Made by a program: the position numbers and the translations under genes. DNA of 64,000 nt from Desarmillaria ectypa (Eukaryota > Basidiomycota > Agaricomycetes > Agaricales > Physalacriaceae): positions 548,501-612,500 of the forward strand of contig JAUDYN010000011.1 in the NCBI GenBank assembly GCA_030407005.1, read 5' to 3'. The notes beneath the pieces are model-generated. The model worked only from the letters and a program-made list of their open reading frames with translations, searched no databases and was not told the origin of the DNA. The number at the start of each line of letters is the position of its first letter. Position 1 is the stretch's first letter. Positions 34,975-49,904 of the stretch are shown here, piece by piece.

Positions 34975-35207
34975 TATTCTTTTTCGTTGTAGGTAAATAT
35001 TTATTATATGATCATGAGCTATATAATACTATCGTATCTATATCCCCTTGCTTACGGCTTTCGTGCTGATCTTTCACGACATCTTTCATTATACAATTTC
35101 GTTTTATATTACTTGCAGGTACATGTTACTGCATTTTTTGGGCGCTGTATTATCAATAGCCTATATTATCGCAAGAGTAAAATTATGCGTATAAAAATAC
35201 CAATGCT

Positions 35208-37753
35208 TCAATTCGAGAACAACATGCGGTAGATCTTGACATGTAGAGGAGCTTTTGCGCGCTCTGCGCGGTATGCTCTCATCTCTTCAACCGTTAGCCA
35301 AGATTTCCGTCCAGACTAGAGAAGAACAAAGTAAGGGATGTGAAAGAGCACGTAAATGGGAGAACACCCACGTCGAGATCGATCTCCGAGGCTCGTTTGG
35401 GCAGTTTCCGTTTCCATGCAAAGCCGATAACGTAGAAGAGAATCATCACGGGTGCGGCGAGATACACCTCTGCAAAGAAAACATCAGGAAAACACACCAG
35501 CATTGTCCTAAACACTTACCGAAGAAGGCTTCTGCTGCACCGGTCCCACTAACTGACTCCCCGACAGGAAAGATGGCCTATGCAGAGTAAGTGGAATGGT
35601 TAAATAAATACAAGGGGATTTATTCACGACGTAAAATTGTGCAATAAGGATAAGGACGATGAGGACGACTCCGAACCATGATCCGTAAACACCACCCATG
35701 GCCTGGTAGGGGAGCTCTTCGAGGGAGTGTCCCTGAGCTTTCCACGCAGCACGGAAGCGGATGCTAAAGACGGAAGATAAGCGATTTCTGCGAGACGATG
35801 TTAAGTTTACGACGTACTGGCACAGACAGATTGCTAGCCATGTGAACAGAGTCGAAAGACCTGAGATGGCCAATAGCCAAATGACTACCAGTCGTCAGCG
35901 TTATCACCATGGTGATAGATATAAGCGGCACTCACAGACAGTGTCACCAGCAGCAACCACGTTGACGTATGCGATGGGAGCAAAGAGGAGCAGGCAGACG
36001 ACGGAAGTAAGAGGCCGACTAGACTTATCAACTAAAACATGGCGTGATATAAGGATATCCGGACTAAAGAAAAAAAAGACGTACTGTATTTGAAGATGCT
36101 AGGAGCATAACCTTGTTCTGCCAAAGCGGTCAGGGTTCGAGAGCCACCATACACACAGGAGAGACCAATAGAAAGGACGGAAACACAGATGGTGGCGTTG
36201 ACGAGATCTGATGCAATGATCAAGTTTTCACAGCCGTTGTAGAGTAAGTTGCTTACGATTCAATCCACCGATGTTAGCCAAGTCCAGGGCGATAACGAAG
36301 GGTGACGCAGAGGCACCACTGCCGCCAATGAGACGGTCCTCGGTGTAAGGAAGCATCAAACCGATGATCGTCAGGGAGGTGATGTAGATAATCGTCTAGA
36401 GGCAAATCAGAATGTGCCTTGACGTCCATAGAGCGGAGGACCTACAATACGCCAGAAAGTTCCCTTAACGGCACCTGAGCAAATGAAATGAGTTAATGAC
36501 CGCGCCAAGGAATAAGGTGACTTACCCGGCATAGTTTCCCGAGGGTTGGGGGTCTCTGAGGCAGCGAGACCGACCAATTCAGTACCAGCTGACCGGCTGT
36601 CAATTATTTCTGCGGAGATGCACCGATTAGAACATACCAAACGAGAAGGCAGCTGCGGATAACAGAGTAAGAATACATACAACATTTGGTAACGAGGCAC
36701 TTACCGGTGACAAACACTGCGCAAACACCTTTGAATCCATTGGCGAATGCGCCTGGGTTGGACCAATTTTTACCACCGACGTATGAACCAAACTCTCCGC
36801 TCTTTGGTCCCCCGCCAGCAAGGCAGATGCTTATTGGGTAGGGGCTCAGTCACTCAAACTCAAGCCCACAAACCGTGGAAGACGCACATGCCGATGAAGA
36901 TGAACATAACAACGACCAGTAACTTCAAACATGAAGACCAGAATTCTTCTTCTGCAAAACCGAGAGTACCAAAGATGCTGGCAATCACTGTTACATCCTA
37001 AGCATTTATCGGGAAGGAGAGTTTCTATGGAACATACTGATGACTATCCAGAAAATGGTGATCCAGGCGGCGATGGGAACGTCCTCTGTCCAGTACTGCA
37101 CCGTTGTGCCAGCGACGGTAATTTCCAGAGGCAAAGTGGCGAACCATTGGAAAACGTAGTTCCAGCCCATGGCGAAGGCGAATGAAGGGTCAAGAAAACG
37201 ATCCGCGAGTGTATAGAAACCACCAGACACGGGATACAAGATGGACATTTCGCCAAGCGCCTGGGTACGTCGAAACGTGAGAATAGCACCGTGGCCGAGA
37301 GGAAAAAAATGCTCACCTGAGTGACGTTGATCAACATTATACCGATGAGGACCCATGCGATCAAGACACCAGCAGGACCGCCGGTGTGAAGAGCAGAGCC
37401 AGAACCGACGAAGAGACCTGTACCGATACTTCCACCCACAGCGATCATGTTCAGATGACGCTTCTTCATCTTGGGCTGAAGCATCGGTGCATCGGCCTTT
37501 AGGTGCTCAGAATCGACATGGTGTCCAGCTACCTCCTGTTGTCTAGAGAAATCCAAGTCAGTATCCCTCCTAAAACAACGAGAAAAAGAACGGCACACCC
37601 AGTAACACCTGGTGCACGCTTGAAACTCTCGAAACTAAGTCCGAGACGTGTCCATATACTCTCCTTTGAAGGATCGTAGAAGATAGGATGGTCGACTGGC
37701 ACATCGCTGCTGCTGGAAATAGCATCCAACTTTTCCTTGTGCTCCATGATCAT
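35208..37753 (-). CDS. Amino-acid permease (GAP1/AAT-type)
   Basis: Plasma-membrane amino-acid/H+ symporter of the yeast amino-acid transporter (APC) family, about twelve transmembrane helices. In order: an N-terminal cytosolic region, [20 protein letters not shown] (TM1 signature), [52 protein letters not shown] (conserved family motif), [21 protein letters not shown] and [13 protein letters not shown]. The last exon, after a donor at EIDLD, gives [20 protein letters not shown], ending SN-stop at 35208. Around ten short introns. Start at MIMEHKEK (37753) is assumed; an in-frame Met at 37786 is possible. Intact as far as I can splice it. Substrate range cannot be told. Confidence 0.88.
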
Positions 37754-37786
37754 AGAGAGCGAGGGGTACAAGAATCTGCGGATCAA

Positions 37787-39220
37787 ATAAAACCAGCGTT
37801 TATACAGCGCGTCATGTTGCCTGGATTAGGGTCTGTATGATAAGAACCTATGCTCATGGGAAGGGTCCCATATGGCCGCATACCGATAAGAGTTTCCTTC
37901 CTAATTCGAACAACGAACCGTAGAATCCACCTGGCCCTTAATTGCCACACCCTGTTTCTGTTTCGCGTATACATCGAGCTTGGAACTCCTCTACGGAACT
38001 ACCACCGGTTACACTTGAATGCCTTGTAAAGGACTTGATCAAGACCCACCCTCCTCGGAGTACCATGTGCCAAACGCGAGGGCTAGAATGTACTCAGAAG
38101 GTGCACACAACCTGGACCTCAAATATTAAGCGCATTGAAACACGAACAAGGGCCGCGTATCGGCACTTATCCTGGGCTGGGACCACAAAAGGGAACGAAA
38201 CCAATGATACTCTGTTCTTGGGATAGTTGGAGCCCCATGTGGAATTACATAGATCAATCGAACTTGTCATGCTCGGTTGATGGTGGCATTGCTCGCGTAA
38301 CAACGCAGGCCGCTGCGAACAGAGATCCATAAGGTTTGCTGTAGCCCAGCGCTTAGCTTATATTTTGTCTTCCAATTCAGTTGGAGGATAAGTATATAGC
38401 GCCACAAAATGAACCTGCCTAATGTGTGAAGACGTTGGTCGGGGTGGAAGGTGAAAGAGTAGGGTATAATCGATCAGTAGTAGATGACCCGAGCGGTGTT
38501 CGTGAGTGTTCGTGTCACATGAACTCCTAGTGCTGTCAAGACACTGAGCACGGCCACAGATAACGAGAAGCTCCAAGAATATACAGCAAAAGCGGAGTGG
38601 TGATAGAGATGTTTGATGACCATCAACTTCGCGAATCGCCCGTTGATTTTGGAGTAATGACGTCGCCAAGTGACTCGTACACTCCAGACGATAGCGGTAC
38701 GAGCAGCCAGGGAGACGAATTAAGTCTACTTTGTTTAGCCTCATTCAATGATCATGCAGAGACGTCGTATAGTAGTCGGCCCTGGTCCGTTGTATAGTCT
38801 ATTTTGGCATCAGGAGACCAGTGGTAAGATAAGCGGTGTATTGCGTCCACCTGTTGAATTTTCCGCTGTCAAAATTATACTGTGGTTTAGACCCCACACC
38901 TCCAGATCGAGAGAAGCCGCTACGAGGAGCCAATGACTGAATGGGAATTTCAACGGTAGAAAGGTCGTGTGAAATAGAAGTCTTCATCGCCTAGTCCAAG
39001 AAGTGATCATCGTAGCAGTGATTGACAAATATACTGAAACACACCCGCCAAGTACCGCGCCATCCAAGAGCTGTTGACACCGAAACAGCACGAAACCGTA
39101 GTGAAGGAGTGAAGGGCGGCATTTTGATTTCAACAGCATACGTCGTCGATCGAACAATTTGACCACCTCTTCAGGGGACTGCCGATAAGCACCTGCTCGG
39201 GGTAATAGGTTACGAAATCG
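37787..39220. other. 1.4-kb intergenic region
   Basis: Upstream of the permease and downstream of the uncharacterised gene at 39221. A short plus frame (38597-38797) and minus frame (38358-38744) have no recognised motif. No repeat seen. Confidence 0.5.
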
Positions 39221-40128
39221 TCATAGAGTATAGAATACATCTATTGAGGCACATTTGACTTTATTAATCCATGCAGGAAACTGGGTTGCTTTAGAAGGGG
39301 GGAACTTGTAGTGCGAGGAAGGACTTACCATGGCCCTGGCCATCAGTGCTACCCTATCTCCCGGCTCAAGTAGCTTCACGAACTCGTGTGAGAGGCCAAC
39401 CAAACCTTTCATGGATCGTTGCTTGATCTCTTCATCCGTGCGCGGCCAGACAATCGTATGCTCCTTGTAAAGTCCAATGGCAGTAACATTTACTCCGATG
39501 TGCCATCTGCTTCCCTCCGCCTCGCGGGACCGTACTTCAGCAGCTCGTGCTGCGCTGCGCACGTCATCTGGGAGTTCTAAGCCCTCCTGGTACAGATCTA
39601 CAGGCATCCTCAGGACTTCGCTGAGCCACCATGGTTCTCCGCGTATTATTGCCGCTTCAAACCACGTCCATGATCCCTCGTAGGTCCCTATTGTTAGACA
39701 ATTGTGAGATGCGAGGAAGTGATACGAGAAATAGGACACATACCTCGATGCTCCGGCTCACCTCCATGACCTTGGTCGCAACTCTCAATTACGAACTCCA
39801 CCGCACACACTTTAGCGTTTTGGGGAATAGGGGGAGAGACGGTATAGCACCACTCGGCCTTTGGAAATGTCTCTCCTACCTGGTGAAAAGCTACAGCTTT
39901 CAATCCTATGCGACGCCTCTCGTGAATACGGGGCCAGTACTGAGCAAAGTCGAGTATATCGTCGATGATTTCGACAGGGAGGTAGTGATTCAGAACGCGC
40001 TTGACAGATATGACATCGTCTCCAGATGGGATGTGATCTTCGTGTTCGTTGTTTGTACTTGAACTTGAACTTTCTCCGGATTTGACAGCGTAGTTTCGAC
40101 GCACAATCGAAGATTGTTCAGATCCCAT
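39221..40128 (-). CDS. Conserved fungal protein of unknown function
   Basis: 267 residues from two introns (39688-39743, 39281-39328). The protein carries LPVEIIDDILDFAQYWPR, an F-box-like amphipathic segment at about residues 50-67, then VEFVIESCDQGHGG, SWTWFEAAI, and GDRVALMARAMFPAWINKVK near the C-terminus. These motifs (QGWGG-like, SWTWFEA, GDR-A-ARA) recur in uncharacterised Agaricomycete proteins I recognise only as a family. It begins MGSEQSSI, compatible with N-myristoylation. The gene is divergent from dihydrolipoyl dehydrogenase across 295 bp. No function assigned. Confidence 0.72.
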
Positions 40129-40423
40129 GGGCCTTCAGGTGAATGACACTGGGACAAATTCGATACTTGATAGTGAGCTCTTGTTAAGCTTCAGCTGAAT
40201 GCAAGTCTGGATGGATATTTTAAGTCAAGATTAATACACCCACAATTAAAGGGGCACTTACGAGGGACGGAGCAGGTGTTTGTCGATGGTAAAGGTGACG
40301 TCGCGAGCGTGGCCTTCATCGGACGTTCGGACCGAAACAGGGATCTCTTTGGGGCGTTTTGTGACACGTGATATGTCACAACTCTCGTCATCGCGGTCGA
40401 CGTCGGGTTCATTCCTAACTCTC

Positions 40424-42313
<1,890 letters not shown>

Positions 42314-42564
42314 TAGATTCCTTTAAGCCTCTGGCGTACTGGCAGGTAGTCTTCTGACGCCTTTCCCAGGAGTAAATGCGTAGGTATCCATTACGGCGGT
42401 GCAAGCCTGTTTTTAGTGACAAAAGCCATGAGAGCGGGCCGATGAGAGCGCAACTGTCACTTTGCGAATCAGTGGGGTTACAACTCGCAAAGGGCCTTCG
42501 CCGTTGTTAAACAAATTCGTTCCTACTGATGTATGACCTTGTACAAAGCGCAGTTTCCACATTT

Positions 42565-44227
42565 CTAACTAAAGTCCCATAGAGTTTGTGTAGCTGGATA
42601 CTTCTCCCCCTTCCCTTCATACTCGAAATGTTTTGCCGTCAATTGCGCCGCGCGTAGAAAGAGTGTACCATCAAGTCTCTCAGCTCCCTCGAGTTCCGTC
42701 TGCGAAAAGTCGGGCTGACCGCGCGGGCGTGCCCCATAGACCGTCGCATAGTGTACAAACGCTCTTTGGGTTTTACATAAATGGTCATCCGGGTGGACGA
42801 TTGCTTGTTGAATGATAGCGAACCATGGGTTGGGAGCGGACGGTAAGTTCCAGGTCGGCGTTGATGACTTGGAGATAGGCTCCGAGTCCTGGATCGCTGC
42901 CTCGAAGAACTTTGGTATGTCGAATCCGGGCCGACCACGAGCGACCCACCAGGCGAGGGATACGGCCATGTAACTGCGGAGAAGGAGGGCTTGTGAAGGC
43001 ACTGTGAGATATGCTGCGAAAGAGGGTAAAAACAATGACGAGGTAACGAGATGCATGCTACATCAAAAGTCAACACGCCGTCTCATTCGTTAGTGTGAGA
43101 ATCAAAGGCGCTACGCACAAGAAGAAATCAGCATAGAACTTCTTTCCAGGGTGAGAACCGGCGATAGCGTATAGGATGGCGTTCATCCACTGCAATTCTT
43201 CGATCTTACGATGCATATCCTTGGGACCGAGCGTCCATTGGCTCGCATATTCAAAGAGGGCCTTTCCGTTGTCTCGAAGCGTATATGCGAAAAATTCGGG
43301 ATCGCTAGTATCCGGAAACTTCAGCGTGTCGTCCTTTAGAACCCGAGCTAAAATATCGAAAGCATGAATCTCCGTTTTATCACTCGGTTCCGAGTCCAGC
43401 GTGAGATTCGCGGAAAGCTTTTCTGCGAGGGTGGCAACCCTTGGCTCGAAAAAGGAAGGAGGGAAGAGGAGTCTGAGTTGGTCATGATGGACTGCCGCCT
43501 GAGCGAGGCCTACATTCAACGATAACATTAACCTACAGTATTGAGACGAGGTACTTTGCTTTACTTGCCTTCGACGACCATACCCGGTAAACCGAATTCA
43601 AGACCATACCCAGTGTGGATGATAGGGTGCACCAAGCCACTGAGCAAGCGCTTAAGCATATCCGGCTGCTTGTCCCCGGCAGGGCTGACATTAGCAGACG
43701 GGGAAAAGACAAACTCCTCCAGCACCATTGCAATTCCTTTTCCCTTGATGTTCTCTCGGAAAAAGGCCTTGTACGCCTCGAAGTACCTAGACGATTCGTC
43801 AACACCGGCTGCATTTAGTGAAAACCCGCACACACTGATCATCTCCCAAGTGAGTAGTAAAATTCTCCGAGGATATGTTATTCGGGGACTTGATGGCAGG
43901 CCTTTGCATGGGAATATACTCTTGATAGACGGCTTCAATGGTTTTCTTGTTCGCCCCAAGAGCCCAGATTGCGAGGACATGGTGAGAAATATGGCTATGG
44001 ATCAGTTGTAGTAAGCTTCGGAGACGAAGCAGCGTCCTCCACCACGAGACTCACTTATGAAATCTTAGGTTATTAAAAAAGACGTGCCACTTCTCATGAT
44101 TATCTCGGAGAACGTTCTGTAGCGAAAGTGTTGATTCAGCATTGATGCCCGGTATGGTGTTAGGAGTGAGGTTGGAAGGATGGATGGTAGGTGGTGGAAA
44201 CCATTCGAACGTAGTAGCAGTAGACAT
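42565..44227 (-). CDS. Questin-oxidase-like protein, copy 2
   Basis: Paralog of the genes at 9873 and 51403. It begins MSTATTFEWFPPPT and shows FHNHISHHVLAIWALGANK after the first intron, YFEAYKAFFRENI, LVHPIIHTGYGLEFGLPGM, HAFDILARVLKDDT, EELQWMNAILYAIAGSHPGK, MHLVTSSLFLPSFAAYL and DGTLFLRAAQLTAKHFEYEG. Its third intron (43510-43568) uses a GC donor, GAAG|GCAAGTAAAG, where copy 1 has GT. A TATA-like box (TATAAGTA) lies about 40 bp upstream on its strand. It is convergent with dihydrolipoyl dehydrogenase, whose stop is 284 bp away. Intact. The enzyme's substrate is unknown. Confidence 0.87.
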
Positions 44228-45045
44228 CGTGATTCGGACCTAAGTAAGTCGAACGAGTACGACTTGTATACTTATACAAAGCAAGGCATAAAGAACATCC
44301 GCTCCGACGACACAGCTGACCTTGATGCATGATGATGGAGGCGTATCATCATCTTCTTCCAATGGCTGACAGCCTAAATTGAAGTATATAGATTCACGTT
44401 TTCCTAACGAACCGGGATGTGGTTATCAGTAATTGATCAAAGAATCATCAGAAATAGTCATGCGAATAATGAATATGAGCTTCACTTCCTGGGAGCGAGG
44501 GATTCGCTACCAGTTCAACATGAGAAAGCCAAGAGAAAGTATGGCCCCAGGCCCACGGGCGCGGTAGGAATCTACCCAAGAGGCCGACCCAGTCATGCGG
44601 GTTTTCTAAGTAAATCTCATGGTTGCCAGTTTGATGGAAATCTATCATGATGATGTTGATCGACTCTGCGACCAGGCAGTGGTCAGAAGGTAAGTCCAAA
44701 ACAGGTAAACTCGGGAGGCGATCCCAAAAGGCAACTCAGCCACAATCTGTTGATTCGAGTTCGACATGGATTCAAGTTTCGAGCTTCCACATTCGGTCCA
44801 CTAATCGTAGTCTTGTACTCATACTATGTGACCATTAAACTACGAGTATGAGGCTACTGTAATGAGTAGTAGGATAAAAGCATGGCATCGATCAACAGCA
44901 GGAGAATGCATCTTCAAGATGTGTAGTATTAAATAGGTATCGAAAAATTAGGTGCGTAGGTTAAAGCAACGTAGTAACAAGCGAGCAGCAAAAGCGAGCA
45001 CATACTGCAAATCGAAACGAAAATTATCCGAATGCTCGCCATAAA
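44228..45045. other. 0.8-kb intergenic region
   Basis: Upstream of copy 2 and downstream of the next minus-strand gene. No gene, repeat or RNA recognised. Confidence 0.5.
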
Positions 45046-46089
45046 TCATGGGGGGGAAGATACGGTCAACCCCAACTCTTTAGAGTACGTCACTTCCAGC
45101 CACTCTGAGTCCTCCTCGCGACCCATCTCCCGTTTGGCGCCTGTCCAGAAGTTTCGTGGACGTCCTGCCGATTCTTCAGGTATATCCCACAGGAAGCTCT
45201 TTTCCGAATATTCGGATGCAGGCGAGTTACACTCTGAGGAACTTGAGCTCAAGCTCAAAGTCCTCCGTCGGGTCTCGACGGGTGATGACAAGGGAGCATC
45301 AAATTCAGAAGGATCGAACGGTGGTACGGGCTTACGCTTCACCTTACGCACCGCACGATGAGGAGAAGGGTAAGATATAGAGTCCCGCGACTGAAGAGGT
45401 TTGGGAGGCACAGGCGGAGGTGAGATCAACACCGGAGTGAACTTCTCCACTCGGGCCTGAACCACGACGCTCTCCCTCTGTTTGGGAAAAACAAGGTCCA
45501 CAGGGACGCCATCCCCAAGCTTCCTCCGCAGCCGGTCCATCTTCTGGCGACGCAGGCTGTTGTTAGTCGGAATTATGAACTCTGGGGCCGTCGGAGAGTC
45601 TGGGGGGGTCATAGCTGACGGGGAGAACGAGTGTACGACAAGCGGTGACGCTGGTATGCTGGGCAGAGCCCCGGGGGACTTTGAGAGCTTCATAAGCGGT
45701 GGTTTCGAGCTTGGCCATGGTTCCTCGACGCTCAACCGCCGAGATGGCATAGACCGTGATCGCGGCCTGTCAATAGACGTCACCCGATACAGCGAACGCG
45801 AAGAGTCCATGCTGCAAAGTGATGATGTCGACGGTCTCGAAGAGATTGACTCAGAATCCGTGCTAAATGGAAGGTCGAGGACTGTTTGAATCAAATGTCA
45901 GTTTTTTTGGTTGATTTAGTATGAAAAAATTTGAAACTCACCTAGAGGATCGTCAATGAAATGAGGCGCAGAACCTAATACGCGCTCGAGTTTCTTCGTC
46001 TTGCGCAGGAGCCGGGACCGCTCGAGAGACGAGAGACAGTTCGTCGTAGGTGGTGGCGGAGGGAAAACGATTTTCGTCGTAGCAAGCAT
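45046..46089 (-). CDS. Conserved Ser/Pro-rich disordered fungal protein
   Basis: 327 residues from two exons (intron 45882-45941). The N-terminus MLATTKIVFPPPPP is followed by LSSLERSRLLRKTKKLERVL and GSAPHFID, a short motif I associate with uncharacterised basidiomycete proteins. The rest is low-complexity (runs of Ser, Pro, Arg) with RRQKMDRLRRKLGDGVP and, at the C-terminus, FLWDIPEESAGRPRNFWTG and EWLEVTYSKELG. No catalytic domain or membrane segment. Likely nuclear or cytosolic; function unknown. Confidence 0.7.
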
Positions 46090-46614
46090 TGTGAGTGGGG
46101 TCCGTTAAGACCGATATTCATCAACATCAGTACTTATATACATCGCCATTGTGCATCAACAAAAGAAGGCGGACCCGAAATGAAGCAGACAGCATCTTAT
46201 TGTCAACACGGAGCTATTTTCCACCCTAGGCACGTAACCACTTACCTTATTGTTCGGAGAACAAAAACAAAAAAAGCATGAAGCCAAAGCATATTTAGAA
46301 ACGTAAGCACCTAAATAGAACGTTCTTGACGCATTGACGTGAGTATACGCATGTACCTGGAAAGACAGGACGGGGAACTTTAGAGTTCAATCAAATAGTC
46401 AAGGATGCAATACAGTACAGTAGCGTACAGTAGCATAGCAGTTACAGAAGGCTTAGATGGTGATTTGTGCATAGCCGTGTCATTATGACGGGAAAAATCA
46501 TGATAGAATAGTGGTGGATCATTCGAGAAGTGCTCCCGAAGAAAAAAAAATCAAAGTAAGTTGAACCTGTAAAAAAAAAAAGGACACGAAATCAAACACA
46601 CGCGTTGGCCTGTT
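46090..46614. other. Short intergenic region
   Basis: Between the disordered protein's 5' end and the eisosome gene's 3' end. Contains A-rich runs (near 46541 and 46571) and a few ACAGTAGC-like repeats near 46415; no gene. Confidence 0.5.
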
Positions 46615-49443
46615 TCACCGCAATCCCCCCTCCAGATCCGTGGCGAACCTGCCCTCTCCATACCCTCCCTTACTTGGCAACCCGTCATTCATAACCTTGA
46701 TGTTCCCTAGAGATCCAAAGTCTTGCCGCATCGGGCTTCCGTCTGTGGGAGGCAGCGATTTCCTATTCGTCTCAGGTTTGTCCACATACGCATCGAGGTA
46801 ATCATACTCTTCCGATACCGGCGAATCAGACTGTTCCCTCTCCACAAAGCTGTTTCTCTTGCCTTCTTGAGCTGGAGGAAGGGCCGGCACACTCCCCCTG
46901 CTGGGTGGCAAAGGTGAACCCGCGACAACTGACCGTTTCTTGTTGAACGACAACGGACTCGTATCTGCAGGTCCAGGGACAGGAACAGGAGGTAGAGGAG
47001 GTGACGCTCCCACGCCTAAGCTTGCAGTGGGGCTACCGCTAAAATCGGCTGAGCCTCCATTGCTCGTCACCCTAGGTGGTGGTCGCCGGAACGCAGCTGC
47101 GGATATGGTTCGCGCACCAGATGGGACCTGCGCGGATGAGGAACTAGACGAAGAGGATCTAACACGCCCTGCAAATGCTGGTCGGGGAGTAGGGAACTCG
47201 GGGGCATTGGCACGGTAGGGAGAGTTGAGAGAGGGACCAGGGGAAGATCGACCGCCTGGGAGATGGATCGTAGGCGGTAATGGGCGGCTTTCGGTTAATG
47301 GGCTGCTCGCGGCTTCGTTGCGCGACCCAAATGAGCTTGATGCGCGATGCGCTTGTGCATACGACTGCGCTGGAGTAGGTACAGTAGTTTCAATATTGGA
47401 GATCGAACGATGGGCGAAGGGAGCTGAAGGAGGAGCAAGAGGAGACGGTTCGCGATTTGGAGGTGGTCCATAACCAAGCGAAGAAGGCGCAGGGAGTAGA
47501 GGACGACCGCGCTCCGGCAATTCTTCCGAGTCTTTTCGTGGAGAAGGCGGCGGTAGAGGTGGATTAAATGTTAGTGCATCCAATTCTCTACTAACTTCCC
47601 TAGCAGCAGCTGCATTCAGCTCTCGTTCTTCATCCTCTGTTGACACTGAAGGCACAGGAATCCGACGAGGTGAACGGCCTGGAGGAGAGTCCTTCTTGGG
47701 CTCCGGTTCTGCCTGGACTTGGGATCTCTCCTTCTCCTCGTCGACATCGCTGACGCGCCCGAATCGAACATGCTTGTTATCTCCGTGCTCATGCGCAGCG
47801 TCCTCCTCAGCCGCCATATAAGCAAGCTCAGCATCGGATAAGGCTGTTGATACCCGGCACGAGCCTGGTTCAGAACCGAGCACCGCACCAGGAGGCGGGC
47901 CAGGGGGCGGGGCATACAAATGTGAGTGAGAGACCTCATAAGATGGCGCCGGCTCATCGACAGGGGCCTCGAGACCCGGGGATTTCAATGCCTCAGCAAT
48001 AGACGATGAGAATGATGGTTCGGGCTCGTGACTCTTGAGCAAAGGAGCTTCAACGTTAAAGGGTGTCTTAACCTGGAAAGAACTAAGTGGTGCCGAACCA
48101 GAATACCCAAACATTTCCGTTTCTTTCTTCCTGGGACCAAAATTGTCTCCAAGCGAGTCCTTCCGGAGCGCAGGCGTTGAAGGGCTGTTGGTTTGGCTTG
48201 ACGCGTCTGGCGCATCGAGAAAATGACCTCCGCTCATACCCTGTGGCGTAGACAAAAAGTTAGAACTCGATGGTGCTTCACCCCATCTAGCTGGTGAGCT
48301 GGGAAGAGAAGGCATAGAAGGTCGCTGCAGCTCTCGTAGGTCAGACGCGACCGTAGAGAAACCAACATGATTAACGGCCTTGTACGTTTCCGATACGAGC
48401 ATCTCCACCTTGGGATGGCCGGTGTACATCAATCTAGGCATTCCAGGCTGGGTCACATCTTCTGGAATCTCCGAGACAATGAGTTTTCCATAGTCTCCTA
48501 CAAACTGAAAAATAGATCAGGACATGAATCACAAATGAACGGTTGGACAGGCGAAAATGAAATTACGTCGGTTGGGAAAAGAAAAAAGACAAGTGCAGAT
48601 GCTGGAAACCGCCGATTCGAATCCTTGGTACGGCAATCCTTGGGCGCGCGCAACATTCGTAAAGGGCATTAAACAGAAGTGGAAACAAAAATTTAAATGC
48701 TGTAACAGAAACTACCACTGTGCGCGCCCGGAAAGTGTCAATCAGGATAGAGATAAAACGTACCACTCCCTTTTCGCTCAACTCGAGCAAACCTCCAAAT
48801 TTCAAGCCCATCATTGACCGCGTCGTAGACCGTTTGAAGTCTCCCAACGATGCCTCCTCTGTCATGATATCAGAGTCCAAGGACCGAATCTGATCTCGGA
48901 GCTGGTTGAGAGTGTCCGTCTGCATCGCGAGGTTCTTGTGTTCGGGACTCATCTTGCTAAGCTTCCGCTCCGCAGCCTCGGCTTTGCTGACGATGACCTT
49001 TCTCTTTCGCTTGAGATCGTCAAGAGCCTCTTCTCGCGCCCGTATGGACTTCATATGATCCCGAATTGCGTGTTCGTGCGTAGCATACGACGTTAAAGCA
49101 TGAGTGAAATGGGCTATAATTGAAGTTGATGCGCCCAGTGTATCCTAGCAGGGTTCGGGTGAGGATATTAGACATAAATTAAGCCAAACTCACCCCAAGA
49201 TCCTCTCCTTCTCCTTCACCCCATGCATGCAATGCTTCCGCAGCCTTCGTCAAGTCAACACTGAGTCTCTGGAGTCTGGTTTTACTAAGCGATAAGCTAC
49301 CGCATAGGCATGTAGAGTACATACGATATCAGTACTGCCTTCTCCGCTGTGATAAGGTCCTGAAGAGGACGTATATCGCTATGACCAGCTAAGGCTGGTA
49401 ATGTCGAATTGTGGGCAAGTTTCGTTGCTGCAGTTTTGAACAT
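46615..49443 (-). CDS. PIL1: Eisosome protein, Pil1/LSP1 type (BAR domain) with long disordered tail
   Basis: Pil1/Lsp1 proteins assemble eisosomes, furrow-like plasma-membrane domains, through a BAR-like fold. The start MFKTAATKLAHNSTLPALAG is followed by DIRPLQDLITAEKAVLISL, EALHAWGEGEGEDLGD, FTHALTSYATHEHAIRDHM, a coiled stretch with KMSPEHKNLAMQTDTLNQLR, STTRSMMGLKFGGLLELSEKG and, after a 259-nt intron (48505-48763), VGDYGKLIVSEIPEDVTQPG. These are strong Pil1 family motifs. The C-terminal half (about 560 residues) is Ser/Pro-rich and disordered, far longer than in yeast Pil1 but common in basidiomycetes. Intron count about four. The large intron is unusual for this genome. Intact. Confidence 0.92.
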
Positions 49444-49904
49444 CGCAGAAATTTCAGGATGTCGCAAGCGTATCAAGTTGTAGATGAGATACACCTAGAC
49501 GCTGTAGAGAATCGTCGTCGTCTTGGTTGGGTGTAAAGAGACAAGCCCGCTGTCATTAGGCCTGAAGCACAGCCTCATCGTAAGATCAAAATTATGTCAT
49601 CCAACATCTATTAACGCCGGGTCCCGGAACGGCACGTTTTGCCATGTACACTACTGAAGGAACCAGTGCGTGGATTCCATTTTTTCTCAAACGTTTCTAG
49701 AGTTTCCCTTCTCGCATGCGTCTCGATGTAGCTCGACGGTGTATGGACCTTACAATATTTACGGCCTTTTTTTCTGTATAAGTAGTAGATCTATTCCGAA
49801 GCATGGCGTGTCGGTACCGCAAAGTGATAAGCATCGCCAACTCATGTATCTTTCAGCATCGATATCAAGTTTTCAGCATCTTTCAAGAATACCGTCACTG
49901 ACAG
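49444..49904. other. Divergent promoter region of PIL1-type and P-loop kinase copy 2
   Basis: 460 bp between divergent starts. A TATAAGTA motif lies at about 49777-49784, 120 bp upstream of the P-loop kinase ATG. Nothing else recognised. Confidence 0.45.

Noticed and set aside
48590..48650. Possible tRNA (GATTCGAATC block) in the PIL1-type intron
   Set aside because: No acceptor stem, D arm or anticodon arm fits around it; the T-loop-like piece is a short palindrome.
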